From Herpetosiphonaceae bacterium (GTDB lineage: Bacteria; Chloroflexota; Chloroflexia; Chloroflexales; Herpetosiphonaceae), in NCBI GenBank assembly GCA_013538855.1, contig JABXJS010000217.1, positions 1 through 40,004 on the forward strand: DNA of 40,004 bases, in the 5' to 3' direction. Both the position numbers and the translations under genes were made by a program. Below are positions 9,867 to 22,254 of this stretch, piece by piece (position 1 is the first letter of the stretch; each line of letters begins with the position of its first letter). The notes below the pieces were generated by a model. The model worked only from the letters and a program-made list of their open reading frames with translations, did no database searches and was not told the origin of the DNA.

Positions 9867-9897
9867 GACCGGCGGCGCAAGTGTAGCGCCGCCGGTC
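9867..9897. terminator. Perfect 12-bp hairpin after the NRPS gene
   Basis: GACCGGCGGCGC (9867-9878) and GCGCCGCCGGTC (9886-9897) form a perfect stem with a 7-nt loop, 13 bases after the NRPS stop codon. No T-run follows, so it is not a classical intrinsic terminator. A second hairpin follows at 9930-9949 (GCACCGAG/CTCGGTGC, 4-nt loop). Together they could attenuate transcription into the peptidase gene or protect the upstream 3' end. Confidence 0.5.
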
Positions 9898-10010
9898 ACC
9901 CAGCCCCTGCCGACTGGCGCTGCCAGCCCGCACCGAGTCGTCTCGGTGCGTCCGTGTGTTGACGCTGCGGGCCTCCGCGCCCGCGCTACAAAGCTTGGAG
10001 AATACAGACT

Positions 10011-12341
10011 ATGTCGCATGAGTCGCGGCCAACCCCGCCCGCCGCCGTGGAGCACACCCGTCGCTCTGGCCTCCTTAGCCTGATGACGCTGGTTGTGCTA
10101 ATCGCCCTCAGCTGGCTGAGCCTGGCCAGCTTTCGCCCGCCGCCCGCTGCGCCGATCAGCGCCGCGCCGGATGTGTTCTCGGCTGGCCGCGCAATGCAGC
10201 TGCTGAGCAACATCGCCCAGCGCCCGCATCCCACCGGCACGCCGGAGCAGGCCCGCGTGCGCGACTACCTTGTGGGCCAGCTCAGCGCCCTCGGCCTTGA
10301 GACCAGCGTCCAGCGCACCAGCGTCATCAATGATCGCTGGGGCGTTCCGCTGGCGGGCGCGACCATCGAAAATATCATCGGCCGCCTGCCTGGCAGTGCG
10401 CCCACCAAGTCCATTGTGCTGATGGCGCACTACGACTCGGTGCTGGCTGGCCCTGGTGCCAGCGATGACGGCGCAGCGGTCGCCGCCCTGCTCGAAACCG
10501 TTCGCGCCCTCGGCAGCGGCTACAAAAACGATGTGATTGTGCTGTTAACCGACGGTGAGGAGGCCGGGCTGCTGGGCGCGAAGGCGTTCATGGATGCGAA
10601 TCCGCTGGCCAAGGACGTTGGGCTTGTGCTCAATTTTGAGGCGCGCGGCATCAGCGGCCCGGCGCTGATGTTCGAGACCAGCCCGCAGAACGGCTGGCTG
10701 ATCAAAGAGTTCGCCAGCGTGGCCCCGCGCGCCTTCGCCAGCTCGCTGTTCTACGATGTCTACCGCTACTTGCCCAACGACACCGACTTCACCATGTTCA
10801 AGAGCGCCGGCATCCCTGGCCTCAACTTCGCCTACATCGACGGCCTGACGCACTACCACAGCGCCCTCGATACGCTAGACAACGTGAGCGCGCCCAGCCT
10901 GCAGCACCACGGCGAGTACGCGCTAGCGCTGACCCGCCACTTGGCCAACCGCGATCTGCGCGAGATCAAGCAAGATGATTATGTCTATTTTGATCTATTC
11001 GGCAGGTTGCTGGTACGCTATCCCAACACCTTGGTGCTGCCGCTGGCCATCCTGGCGGCGCTGCTCTGCTGTGGAATGGTCGGGCTGGGGCTACGGCGGC
11101 GGCAGCTCAGCGGGCGGGGGCTGCTAGCGGGCTTTCTGCTCGTACTGCTGCCGCTGATCGCCGCTGTGCTGCTAGCCATCGGCGTCGCCCTGCTAATCAA
11201 GGCTGTCCACGGCGAGGCGGCCTACTACGGCGAGCCATATCAGCGCACCTGGTACCTCGCTGGCCTAGTGGCGCTCATTCTGACCGTCGCCGCCGCGCTC
11301 TATGGCTGGCTGCGGCGCAAAATCCGCCCGGCCAACCTTGCCGTTGGGGCCATGCTCTGGTGGCTGCTGCTGACGCTGCTCACCAGCCTCGCGCTGCCTG
11401 GCGCAAGCTATCTATTCACCTGGCCGCTGCTCTTCAGCAGCCTGGGGCTTGGCGCGGTGATCCTGGGCGGGCCTGCGCTCAGTCCGCTGCGGCGCACCAG
11501 CGTGCTGTTGCTCAGCGCCGTGCCAGCAGTTGTGCTGTTCGTGCCGCTGATCTACCTGATCTCGGTAGCGCTGACACTACAGATGGGCATGGCCGTGGGC
11601 GTCGTCACCGTGCTGCTGCTGGTGCTGCTGCTGCCACTGCTCGAGGTGCTCGCCGCGCCGCGGCCATGGCTGCTGCCAGCCAGTGCGCTGCTGACGGGGG
11701 CGGGCTGCCTCATCGGCGGCGTGCTCAGCGCCGGCTACAGCGCCGCCAGCCCGCAGCTCACCAACGTCTGGTACAGCCTCAACGCCAACACGCAGTCGGC
11801 GGCCTGGGTCAGCGATGCAGCGCCAGACAGCGCCTGGGCGCAGCAGTTTTTCAGCAGCCCAACGACCATGGGCAGCGATGCCGCCAGCGCCGCGCTCATG
11901 CCTGGCACCTTCCACATCGCCGCCGCGCCAGCCAGCGCGCTGCCTGCGCCTGAGCTACAGGTCATCGCCGACAGCACCGACGCTGGAGTGCGCACGCTGA
12001 CGCTCAAGCTGACATCGCCACGCCAAGCGCCCTTCGTCGCGCTCTTCGCCGCCGCCGATACGCCGGTGCTCAGCGCCAGCGTTGCCGACAAGCCCGCTCC
12101 CAGCGTCGCAGGGGCCTGGGGACTCACCTACTGGGGCCTGCCGAGCAGCGGCCTAGAGCTGCAAATCAGCGTCAAGGCCGGGCAGGCGCTCACGCTCCAG
12201 GTGCTCGACCGCAGCGACGCCCTGCCCAACCTCAGCGACGGCGCGCTCATGCCACGGCCTGGCACAATGCAGCCAGCGCCTTTCCTCGGCCCAGCCCGCT
12301 TCGGCAACGCCACCCTCGTGAGCAAATCGTTCAGCTTCTAG
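10011..12341 (+). CDS. M28-family membrane aminopeptidase
   Basis: The protein has 776 aa, with ATG preceded by GGAG (9997-10000). One N-terminal membrane helix is followed by an M28 zinc peptidase domain (about residues 55-310). Visible metal or catalytic positions are His140 in MAHYDS, Asp152 in ASDDGA, Glu183-Glu184 in TDGEEAG, Glu210 in NFEARG and His283 in THYHSALD. A region of about eight hydrophobic segments (about 340-575) and a C-terminal soluble domain follow. The order resembles eukaryotic ERMP1/Pff1-type vacuolar M28 proteases and their bacterial relatives. The active site should face outside the cytoplasm. It lies 157 bp after the NRPS on the same strand. It could trim or inactivate the peptide product, or serve in unrelated peptide scavenging; the link is positional only. 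The peptidase call is firm, the role unknown. Confidence 0.9.
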   Translation: MSHESRPTPPAAVEHTRRSGLLSLMTLVVLIALSWLSLASFRPPPAAPISAAPDVFSAGRAMQLLSNIAQRPHPTGTPEQARVRDYLVGQLSALGLETSVQRTSVINDRWGVPLAGATIENIIGRLPGSAPTKSIVLMAHYDSVLAGPGASDDGAAVAALLETVRALGSGYKNDVIVLLTDGEEAGLLGAKAFMDANPLAKDVGLVLNFEARGISGPALMFETSPQNGWLIKEFASVAPRAFASSLFYDVYRYLPNDTDFTMFKSAGIPGLNFAYIDGLTHYHSALDTLDNVSAPSLQHHGEYALALTRHLANRDLREIKQDDYVYFDLFGRLLVRYPNTLVLPLAILAALLCCGMVGLGLRRRQLSGRGLLAGFLLVLLPLIAAVLLAIGVALLIKAVHGEAAYYGEPYQRTWYLAGLVALILTVAAALYGWLRRKIRPANLAVGAMLWWLLLTLLTSLALPGASYLFTWPLLFSSLGLGAVILGGPALSPLRRTSVLLLSAVPAVVLFVPLIYLISVALTLQMGMAVGVVTVLLLVLLLPLLEVLAAPRPWLLPASALLTGAGCLIGGVLSAGYSAASPQLTNVWYSLNANTQSAAWVSDAAPDSAWAQQFFSSPTTMGSDAASAALMPGTFHIAAAPASALPAPELQVIADSTDAGVRTLTLKLTSPRQAPFVALFAAADTPVLSASVADKPAPSVAGAWGLTYWGLPSSGLELQISVKAGQALTLQVLDRSDALPNLSDGALMPRPGTMQPAPFLGPARFGNATLVSKSFSF

Positions 12342-12347
12342 CCGCTA

Positions 12348-12398
12348 GCGGGCGGGATGCAGGCACCATGTATCCCGCCCGCAGCAGCCAACTTTTTT
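12348..12398 (+). terminator. Intrinsic terminator after the M28 peptidase
   Basis: GCGGGCGGGAT (12348-12358) and ATCCCGCCCGC (12372-12382) form a perfect 11-bp stem with a 13-nt loop. TTTTTT (12393-12398) follows ten bases later. The hairpin starts 6 bases after the stop codon of the peptidase, between convergent genes. The gap between stem and T-run is longer than ideal. Confidence 0.65.
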
Positions 12399-12567
12399 GC
12401 AGAATAGTGCCCCGCTGCCGCCCGCCACGCCTGCTGCACAGCGCGCCTGGCCCTGCTCGCCCAGCGCAGACGGCCAGCCCACGTGCCGCCCAGCCGCCGA
12501 TGCCCAGCGCAGCAGGCTATCCGCCGCCAACCGCCGTAGATTGAACACCCCACCTGCCAAGGGTGCT

Positions 12568-13508
12568 TTAGGCGCTGCGGTAGCGAAAAACCAGCTTGAT
12601 CAGCGCTGCGAGATCGTGGACTTCGAGCTTGTGCATGATGCGCTTGCGATACGTGCTGACGGTGCCGCGCTCGATTGCCAGCAGATCGGCGATTTCAGCG
12701 CTGGTCTTGCCATCGACGATCAGCTGCACCACCTCCTGCTCGCGTGCGGTGAGGCGCTCCAGCGGGTTTTCGTCAGCGCTAGGCTGATCGTCGCTCAGCG
12801 CTGCCGCCGTCGCTGTCTGCTGCAGCAGCGTGTGCAGCAGCTCACGGGCCAGGGCTAGCTCCGGCGCGGTGGCGCTGAGCGTGCCGCGCTCGACCTCATG
12901 CTGAACCGTCTCAAGGCAGGCGCTGACCTGCTCCAGCATCGCGCGCTCGGCGGAGAGCGCCTGATCGTGCTGCTGCTCGCTGGCCAGCGCTGTTTCGAGC
13001 ATCTGGCGCAGGGTTAGCAGCAGCAGCTCTTTCTCCTCCTGGGCTTGGCGGCGCTGCTCGATCTCGGCCTTGAGGGCTGCGGTGCGCTCGGTGACCTGCG
13101 CCTCAAGATCGAGCTGAAGCGCGTGCAGCGCGATGTGTGTGCGCACGCGCGCCAGCAGCTCCACGGCCTCGAACGGCTTGGTGATATAGTCGACAGCGCC
13201 CGCCTCTAGCCCACGCACCTTGTCGGCGGTTTCCGACAGCACCGTCATCAAGATCACCGGGATGGCGGCAGTCTGCGGGTTGGCCTTGAGGCGACGGCAG
13301 GTCTCGATGCCATCGATGCCGGGCATCTGCACATCGAGCAAGATCAGGTGTGGCTGGGTTAGCTCGGCGCGCTGGAGACCGCTTGCGCCATCGAGGGCCG
13401 TCAAGATCATAAAGCTGTAGGCCTCCAGGTGCTCAACGGCGACCTTGAGGTTGGCGATATTATCATCGATGAGCAGGATTTTCCATGGCTGCTGGCGGCG
13501 CGGAAGCA

Positions 13509-13509
<1 letters not shown>
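12568..13509 (-). CDS. Response regulator, REC domain with coiled coil and LuxR/NarL-type HTH
   Basis: The protein has 313 aa. An N-terminal receiver domain (about 10-128) shows the acidic pair D15-D16, phospho-acceptor Asp59 in LILLDVQMPG, the MTVLS switch segment and the conserved Lys in YITKPFE. Residues about 130-215 are rich in Glu, Gln and Leu and look like a coiled-coil dimerisation linker. Residues about 250-313 form a LuxR helix-turn-helix (LTAREQEVVQLIVDGKTSAEIADLL, given in part, then TVSTYRKRIMHKL). Its ATG overlaps the stop codon of the sensor kinase by one base (TGATG), implying translational coupling. It is therefore the probable cognate output of that kinase, acting as a DNA-binding regulator. 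Targets are unknown. Confidence 0.93.
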
Positions 13510-17492
<3,983 letters not shown>

Positions 17493-18025
17493 CACAACAC
17501 CATCATTCCTCAATAGGCGACAGCAACGGTACCAACGCACAAAGCGTGTGCACAGAGCCAGACTGCCGAGAGCTTGGGACGACGCCCCACCCTCGCACAC
17601 AAGCGCTGAGTCTCCAACCTGCATTGGTCTTCGAGAGAACAGCTTGAAGTTTTTAGATGCTTGGACTGATGTGTTAAGTATAGCCGAAATGGCGAATGTG
17701 CATGACAGCATTGTCGGCCTTAGGACCGAGCAATCGCAGAGGATTTGTTAGCATAGAGCGGTGGACCAGCACCGAACAGTCAATAGCCGCGCTTGTGCGC
17801 CTAGCTTTGTCGCCTGTACCTGGTAATAATTCTGCGCACGAGCGCCATAGTGGCGCAGAGGCGTCCGCGCACGCAGCCAGCGTACACAGCGCGCGCTCCA
17901 GCGCCACCTTGAGTCAATAGTTCAGCCAACCTGCGCTCGTGCTCCGCGATCTCATTGTAGAAACCACGCTGCGTGCCGCCAGTGCCACAAACTAGCTCCA
18001 TCAGCTCGCCTGCGGCGCGAGCAGC

Positions 18026-18045
18026 GGGTGGCGCTAGCGCCACCC
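18026..18045. repeat. Perfect 20-bp palindrome
   Basis: GGGTGGCGCTAGCGCCACCC is its own reverse complement. It lies 43 bp from a second strong hairpin, downstream of the minus-strand oxidoreductase gene. It may be a termination or mRNA-stability structure, or a REP-like element. Confidence 0.55.
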
Positions 18046-18087
18046 GGCCGCCACGACGGTTTGCACATGAACACAGTGGTTAAATAG

Positions 18088-18122
18088 GTGGCAGGACGGG
18101 CACGAAACCCGTCCTGCCACCA
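18088..18122 (-). terminator. 14-bp hairpin downstream of the MDR oxidoreductase
   Basis: GGTGGCAGGACGGG (18088-18101) pairs perfectly with CCCGTCCTGCCACC (18109-18122) around a 7-nt loop. On the minus strand it lies about 80 bases after the oxidoreductase stop and is followed by TATTTAA. It is the likely terminator of the leftward transcript, although the tail is not a pure T-run. Confidence 0.55.
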
Positions 18123-18202
18123 TCCGCAGTCAGTCTGCTCGCACATACTTACTCCATAACGCCCAGTGCAGAGTACACACAGCAGCGGCGTGCGCTGCGT
18201 GG

Positions 18203-19186
18203 CTAGGCGGCGGCTCCGTTGACGCTGATCACAACTTTGCCGCGCGCGTGGCCCTCCAGCAGGTAGCGCATGGCGGCGGCGGTCTCGGCCAGCGGATAGC
18301 AGCGATCGATCACCGGCTTGAGCTTGCCAGCCTCGATCAACTCCTTCAGCGCATGCAGGTCCTGCTGATTGGCCTTGGCGGTAAAGCTCAGCACCTTCTG
18401 CTGGCTCGTCAGCCCAACCAGCCAGCCCTGCGTTAGCGCTTGGCGCATCTGCGCCCAGGTGCCGCCGACCATCACGTACTTGCCGTTAGGTCGCAGCGCG
18501 CGCCGATAGTCAGCTAGGCGGCGGTTGCCGTTGGCCGCCAGGATCAGGTCGTACTGCTGCCCGCTGCGGCTGAAGTCCGCCTTGGTGTAGTCAATGACGT
18601 GGTCGGCCCCAAGTGCGCGCGCCTGATCAACGTTGCGCGTGCTGCACACCGCCGTCACCTCCGCCCCTAGCGCCTTGGCGATCTGCACCAGGAAGGTGCC
18701 CACACCGCCGGATGCGCCGTTGATCAGCACCTGCTGTCCAGGCTGGCAGTCGCCTTTGCGCAGCGCCTGCAGGGCGGTCATCCCGGCCAGCGGCACCGCT
18801 GCCGCCTCTTCAAATGTCAGGTTGGTTGGCAGCGGCGCGAGCGCTGTCGCAGGCGCGCAGGTGTACTCGGCCAGGCCGCCCCAGCCGTAGGACGCCAGAT
18901 CGCCAAACACCGCATCGCCAGGCTTCAGCGTCGTCACGCTACGGCCAACCGCCTCGATCACCCCGGCCACATCTGCGCCTAGCACCGCATTTTTGGGCTT
19001 GAACACACCCATGCCCATAAAGCGCACCAAGAAAATGTCGGCGGTGAGCAAGTGGGCATCGGCGGCGTTTAGCGCCACCGCGTGAATCTTAATCAACACT
19101 TCGTCGTCCTTCGGCGTTGGCTTGGCCACCTCGGCCATGTGCAGCACCTCCGGCGGGCCATAGTTGTGATATACCATCGCTTGCAT
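18203..19186 (-). CDS. NAD(P)-dependent MDR oxidoreductase (quinone oxidoreductase-like)
   Basis: The protein has 327 aa. I prefer ATG 19186 because AAAGGGG lies 8 bases upstream; an in-frame ATG at 19204 has no usable spacing. The N-terminus (MQAMVYHNYGPPEVL) and the GroES-like segment VLIKIHAVALNAADAH are typical of medium-chain dehydrogenases. The cofactor fold has GASGGVG followed by IAKALGAEVTAVCST, pointing to NADP(H). The cysteine ligands of zinc alcohol dehydrogenases are absent, so it should be a zinc-independent quinone or enone reductase. It lies 20 bp after the 85-aa gene and is probably co-transcribed with it. Substrate unknown. Confidence 0.92.
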   Translation of the reverse strand: MQAMVYHNYGPPEVLHMAEVAKPTPKDDEVLIKIHAVALNAADAHLLTADIFLVRFMGMGVFKPKNAVLGADVAGVIEAVGRSVTTLKPGDAVFGDLASYGWGGLAEYTCAPATALAPLPTNLTFEEAAAVPLAGMTALQALRKGDCQPGQQVLINGASGGVGTFLVQIAKALGAEVTAVCSTRNVDQARALGADHVIDYTKADFSRSGQQYDLILAANGNRRLADYRRALRPNGKYVMVGGTWAQMRQALTQGWLVGLTSQQKVLSFTAKANQQDLHALKELIEAGKLKPVIDRCYPLAETAAAMRYLLEGHARGKVVISVNGAAA

Positions 19187-19206
19187 CCAAAACGCCCCTT
19201 TCATTC

Positions 19207-19464
19207 CTAACTATCAACGGCAGCAGGCCCGACGCAGACGACCGCCAGCAGCGGCATGCCCAGATCGCGCACCTTGCGCAGCAGGCCGTGCAGCGCCGCC
19301 TGATCGGCAACCGGGCCAGCCAGCAGCGTGCTGCCGTTCGCCTCCAGCGTAATGCTCAGCCCAGCGAACCAGTCGGTCCACTGGCCGCCAAGGTGGCCCT
19401 GAAGCCGAATGCGGTAGATCAGCGGGGTGCTTGCCCATGCAGGGTGGTTGCGCTCGTCTGTCAT
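19207..19464 (-). CDS. Small conserved protein, function unknown
   Basis: The protein has 85 aa and starts MTDERNHPAWAST. ATG 19464 is chosen because GGAGG (complement of 19473-19477) lies 8 bases upstream. In-frame codons further up give an unlikely Arg-rich N-terminus. The core is a short alpha/beta pattern: YRIRLQGHL, WTDWFAGLSITL, STLLAGPVADQAALHGLL and VRDLGMPLLAVV. I recognise this as a common small family in soil bacteria, often encoded next to oxidoreductases and regulators, with no assigned function. It lies 20 bp upstream of the oxidoreductase gene, so the two probably form one operon. Confidence 0.85.
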   Translation of the reverse strand: MTDERNHPAWASTPLIYRIRLQGHLGGQWTDWFAGLSITLEANGSTLLAGPVADQAALHGLLRKVRDLGMPLLAVVCVGPAAVDS

Positions 19465-19551
19465 CGCCATATCCTCCACCATGGCCGCAGCCGCAGTGGC
19501 CACGTGCTCGCTATGCACGCAGTCTAGCGCCGAGCTGGTACTGGCGAACAG

Positions 19552-19563
19552 ATACTTAAGTAT
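19552..19563. promoter_or_regulatory. Palindromic candidate operator ATACTTAAGTAT
   Basis: This is a perfect 12-bp palindrome, AT-rich within GC-rich DNA, in the 121-bp gap upstream of the 85-aa/oxidoreductase operon and just after the LuxR gene. A further TACT half-site occurs at 19540-19543. The position fits a regulator-binding site for the leftward operon. The regulator is unknown, and HxlR- or MarR-type sites of this general form exist. Confidence 0.45.
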
Positions 19564-19585
19564 TGCGGTGGGGTGTGGTATGCGG

Positions 19586-22222
19586 CTATGACTCCAGCAG
19601 GCCCAGCGCACGCGCGCGCGCCACGGCCTCGGTGCGCCGCTGCACCTGGAGCTTGCCAAAGATATTGCGGTTGTGGCCCTTGACGGTGCTTAGCGCCAAA
19701 TACAGGCGCTCGGCGATCTGGCGATTAGAGAGGCCCTGCGCGATCAGCTGGAGCACCTCGAGCTCGCGTGGGTTCAGTTGTTCGATTAATGGCTGGGCTG
19801 TGGGTGGCGGTCGGTGCGCCGACAGTGTCTGCGCTGGTGGTTCAAGCATGGCCAGCAGCGCCGTGCCATGCTCTGGCAGCGTGATACGTGCCGCCGCTGT
19901 GCGCAGTAGATCGGCCAGCGCCGCGCCCTCGTCAAGAAAAGCGCGCACATAGCCGCCAGGCGCTGCCAGCACCAGCGCAGCCCTGAGCACCGCCACCGCC
20001 TGATCGATCTGCCGCTGCGCCTGCAATGCGAGCGCCTGGAGGATCATAGCCCGCAGCCGCTCGTCGTGCCAGCCCTGGGCCGTGAAGCGCTCCAGCGCCA
20101 CGTCGAGCAGCGGTAGCGCCTTGTCTGCAGCGCCCTGCGCCAGATAGATGCGCGCCTGACTCAGCGGCAGCGCCTGACCTTCGACAAGTGCGGCGGCCCC
20201 GGCGACATCACCGTGGCGCAGCCGCAGCAGCACCTGCATAGCGCGCAGCTCTGGCTGTAGGTGCTTGAGATCATGCTTACCTTCGAGCTGTACCGCCTGG
20301 GCTAGAGTCTCGGCAGCGCCTGCCTTGTCGCCCTGCGCCAGCTTGATCTGCACCAGCAGCAGCAGCCACGTGAGCTGGCGATCCGGCATGGGCAGCAGCT
20401 CGGCCAGCTGCGCGCCCTGCTGCCCGTGCTGCGCGGCGGCGTCTAGGTCGTTCCACGCATAGCAGATGCGCGCCAGGCCCAAGTGCACGGCACACACCGT
20501 ATGCGGCACCGCCAGCGTCGCCGTCAGCTCCAGCACGTGCTGAAACGTTGCTGCGGCTGTGCGCAGCTCGGCATCGGCGGCCTGAATCAATCCCAGCCCG
20601 GCGAGCGCCGACACTGTAATCACGGTGTTGCCGGTCTGCTCGCCAAGCGCGCTGGCCTCGCGATAGGCGGCGCGGGCCGCTGCACGGTCGCCCTGCATAT
20701 GATAGGCCATGCCCAACTTCCAGATGGTGCTTGTGCGCACCCACAGGTTGCCTGGGTCTAGCTCCGCCAGCGCACGCTGCGAGAGCGCAATCGCCGCCTC
20801 GGGCTGGTTGTTAACGGCGGCCAGCAGCCCGCGAATGGCCGCAATATGGCCGCGCAGGTTGCGCGCCAGCGCCGCATCCCCCACATGCACTAGCGCAGCC
20901 TCGGCCGACTGGAGCACTGGCTCGACCTGCTGCAGCGGCCCGCCCATCGCCAGCGCCGAGGCGTACATCACCCACAGCTGCGGATGCGCGTCGAGCGTTG
21001 CAGGCGGCAGCGACGCCAGCCAGCGCAGCACCGGAGCCACCGCCCCGCGAAACTGCAGCGGCATGCCGCCGCCAAGCAGCAGCCGCATGGCGCGCTCGAT
21101 GTCCTGCGCCGCCGCCGCGTGTTCAAACGCTTGCAGCTCCAGCCCCTGCTGCTCGTACCACACGCTGGCACGCACATGCAGCGCCGCAATATCCGCCGCT
21201 GTCGCACCGCTCTGCTCAAGTCGCTGGCGCAGCAGGTCGCCGAACAGATGGTGATAGCGATACCAGCCGCGCTCACTGTCCAGCGGCACAATAAACATAT
21301 TGGCGCGCTCGAGCTGCTCCAGCAGGGCCTGGCCTGCGGCTGCCTCCATATCGAGCAGCGCCGCGCACAGCGGGCCGCAGAGCCGATCAAGGATTGACGT
21401 GTGCAGCAAGAATGTATGCACCTGCACAGGCTGCTGCTGCAGCACCTCCTGCACGAGATAATCGAGCACAAAGCGGTGGCTGCCGGTGAAGGACTGGATA
21501 AAATTGGCGCTGTCGGCATGTCCACGCATCGAGAGTGCGGCCAGCTGGAGGCCCGCGATCCAGCCCTCGGTGCGCGCCTCCAGCGCGGCAATATCGGCAT
21601 CGGTCAGGCTAAGGCCCATCACGTGGTTGAGGAAGTCGGCGGCCTCGGCCATGCTGAAGCGCAGATCGGCAGCGCGCAGCTCGGTCAGCTGATCACGGGC
21701 GCGCAGGCGGGCCAGCGGCAGCGGCGGGTCCTCGCGGGTAGCGATGATCAGGCGCAGCTGCGGCGGCAGATGCTCGACCAAAAATGCCAGCGCCTGATCA
21801 ACAGCAGGCGCTTCGAGCGCGTGGTAGTCATCGAGCACCAGCACCGCTGGCCCAGGCAGTGTGGTAAGCTCATTGAGCAGCAGCGTCAGCATAGTCTCGA
21901 CCGGCGGCGGCTGCGGCGACTGCAGCAGGTTGAGCATGGTCGCGCCAAAGCCGGGCAGCAGCGTCTGGAGCGCCGCGATCACATAGCTCAGGAAGCGGGG
22001 CGGCGCGCTATCACCAGCGTCCAGCGCCAGCCAGGCGACAGGCTGCGGCCACACAGCCGCCCACGCGCTCACCAGCGTCGTCTTGCCTGAGCCAGCCGGA
22101 GCCGAGATCAGCGTCAGCGCATGCTGCACACCGGCGCTCAGCCGCTCCATGAGCCGCGGACGAGCGACGAGCTGTGGGCGCAGCGGCGGCAGATACAGTT
22201 TGGTGGTTAACAGTGGTGCCAT
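19586..22222 (-). CDS. MalT-type LuxR transcriptional activator (STAND ATPase, TPR, HTH)
   Basis: The protein has 878 aa and starts MAPLLTTKLYLPPLRP, the usual N-terminus of this family. I chose ATG 22222 over 22237 on that basis. There is a Walker A SAPAGSGKTT at about 40-49 and a Walker B-like VLVLDDYHAL, then a winged-helix and TPR-like helical region of about 400 residues. A C-terminal LuxR HTH is at about 810-870 (LNPRELEVLQLIAQGLSNRQ, then STVKGHNRNIFGKL). Such proteins oligomerise with ATP and a small inducer to activate nearby promoters. It is followed 121 bp downstream by the small-protein/oxidoreductase pair, its plausible target. No Shine-Dalgarno is visible, and a TATAAT sits where leaderless transcription would begin at the ATG. 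Confidence 0.93.
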   Translation of the reverse strand: MAPLLTTKLYLPPLRPQLVARPRLMERLSAGVQHALTLISAPAGSGKTTLVSAWAAVWPQPVAWLALDAGDSAPPRFLSYVIAALQTLLPGFGATMLNLLQSPQPPPVETMLTLLLNELTTLPGPAVLVLDDYHALEAPAVDQALAFLVEHLPPQLRLIIATREDPPLPLARLRARDQLTELRAADLRFSMAEAADFLNHVMGLSLTDADIAALEARTEGWIAGLQLAALSMRGHADSANFIQSFTGSHRFVLDYLVQEVLQQQPVQVHTFLLHTSILDRLCGPLCAALLDMEAAAGQALLEQLERANMFIVPLDSERGWYRYHHLFGDLLRQRLEQSGATAADIAALHVRASVWYEQQGLELQAFEHAAAAQDIERAMRLLLGGGMPLQFRGAVAPVLRWLASLPPATLDAHPQLWVMYASALAMGGPLQQVEPVLQSAEAALVHVGDAALARNLRGHIAAIRGLLAAVNNQPEAAIALSQRALAELDPGNLWVRTSTIWKLGMAYHMQGDRAAARAAYREASALGEQTGNTVITVSALAGLGLIQAADAELRTAAATFQHVLELTATLAVPHTVCAVHLGLARICYAWNDLDAAAQHGQQGAQLAELLPMPDRQLTWLLLLVQIKLAQGDKAGAAETLAQAVQLEGKHDLKHLQPELRAMQVLLRLRHGDVAGAAALVEGQALPLSQARIYLAQGAADKALPLLDVALERFTAQGWHDERLRAMILQALALQAQRQIDQAVAVLRAALVLAAPGGYVRAFLDEGAALADLLRTAAARITLPEHGTALLAMLEPPAQTLSAHRPPPTAQPLIEQLNPRELEVLQLIAQGLSNRQIAERLYLALSTVKGHNRNIFGKLQVQRRTEAVARARALGLLES

Positions 22223-22228
22223 AGCTTG

Positions 22229-22234
22229 ATTATA
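22229..22234 (-). promoter_or_regulatory. TATAAT -10 box of the LuxR gene, suggesting a leaderless mRNA
   Basis: On the minus strand, TATAAT ends six bases before ATG 22222, so transcription would start at or next to the A of the start codon. No -35 match is clear. On the plus strand an overlapping TATACA (22231-22236) could serve the divergent DUF402 gene. The two starts are only 32 bases apart, so the promoters would compete. Confidence 0.4.
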
Positions 22235-22254
22235 CATTCAGAAAGGATTTCAGC

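Larger units (their letters stand above)
17493..18202. other. Gene-free interval of about 0.7 kb with several hairpins
   Basis: I find no convincing gene here. Small open frames on the minus strand lack ribosome sites and recognisable sequence. Features seen are a short inverted repeat GCGCCA/TGGCGC (17842-17856), a 20-bp palindrome (18026-18045) and a 14-bp hairpin (18088-18122). The right-hand part should contain the 3' end of the oxidoreductase transcript, and the left-hand part the promoter of the sensor kinase. Confidence 0.6.

Noticed and set aside
12397-12858. 153-codon plus-strand frame after the peptidase terminator
   Set aside because: Most of it is antisense to the LuxR end of the response regulator, and it begins within the T-run of the terminator without a ribosome site.
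17493-17711. 73-residue N-terminal extension of the sensor kinase
   Set aside because: It is Cys/Arg-rich and unlike a secretion signal, whereas a textbook signal peptide starts at 17492 with GAGG upstream.
17674-18146. Three small minus-strand frames in the 17.5-18.2 kb gap
   Set aside because: They overlap each other in different frames, have no ribosome sites, and run through the two palindromes. I could not support any as a gene.
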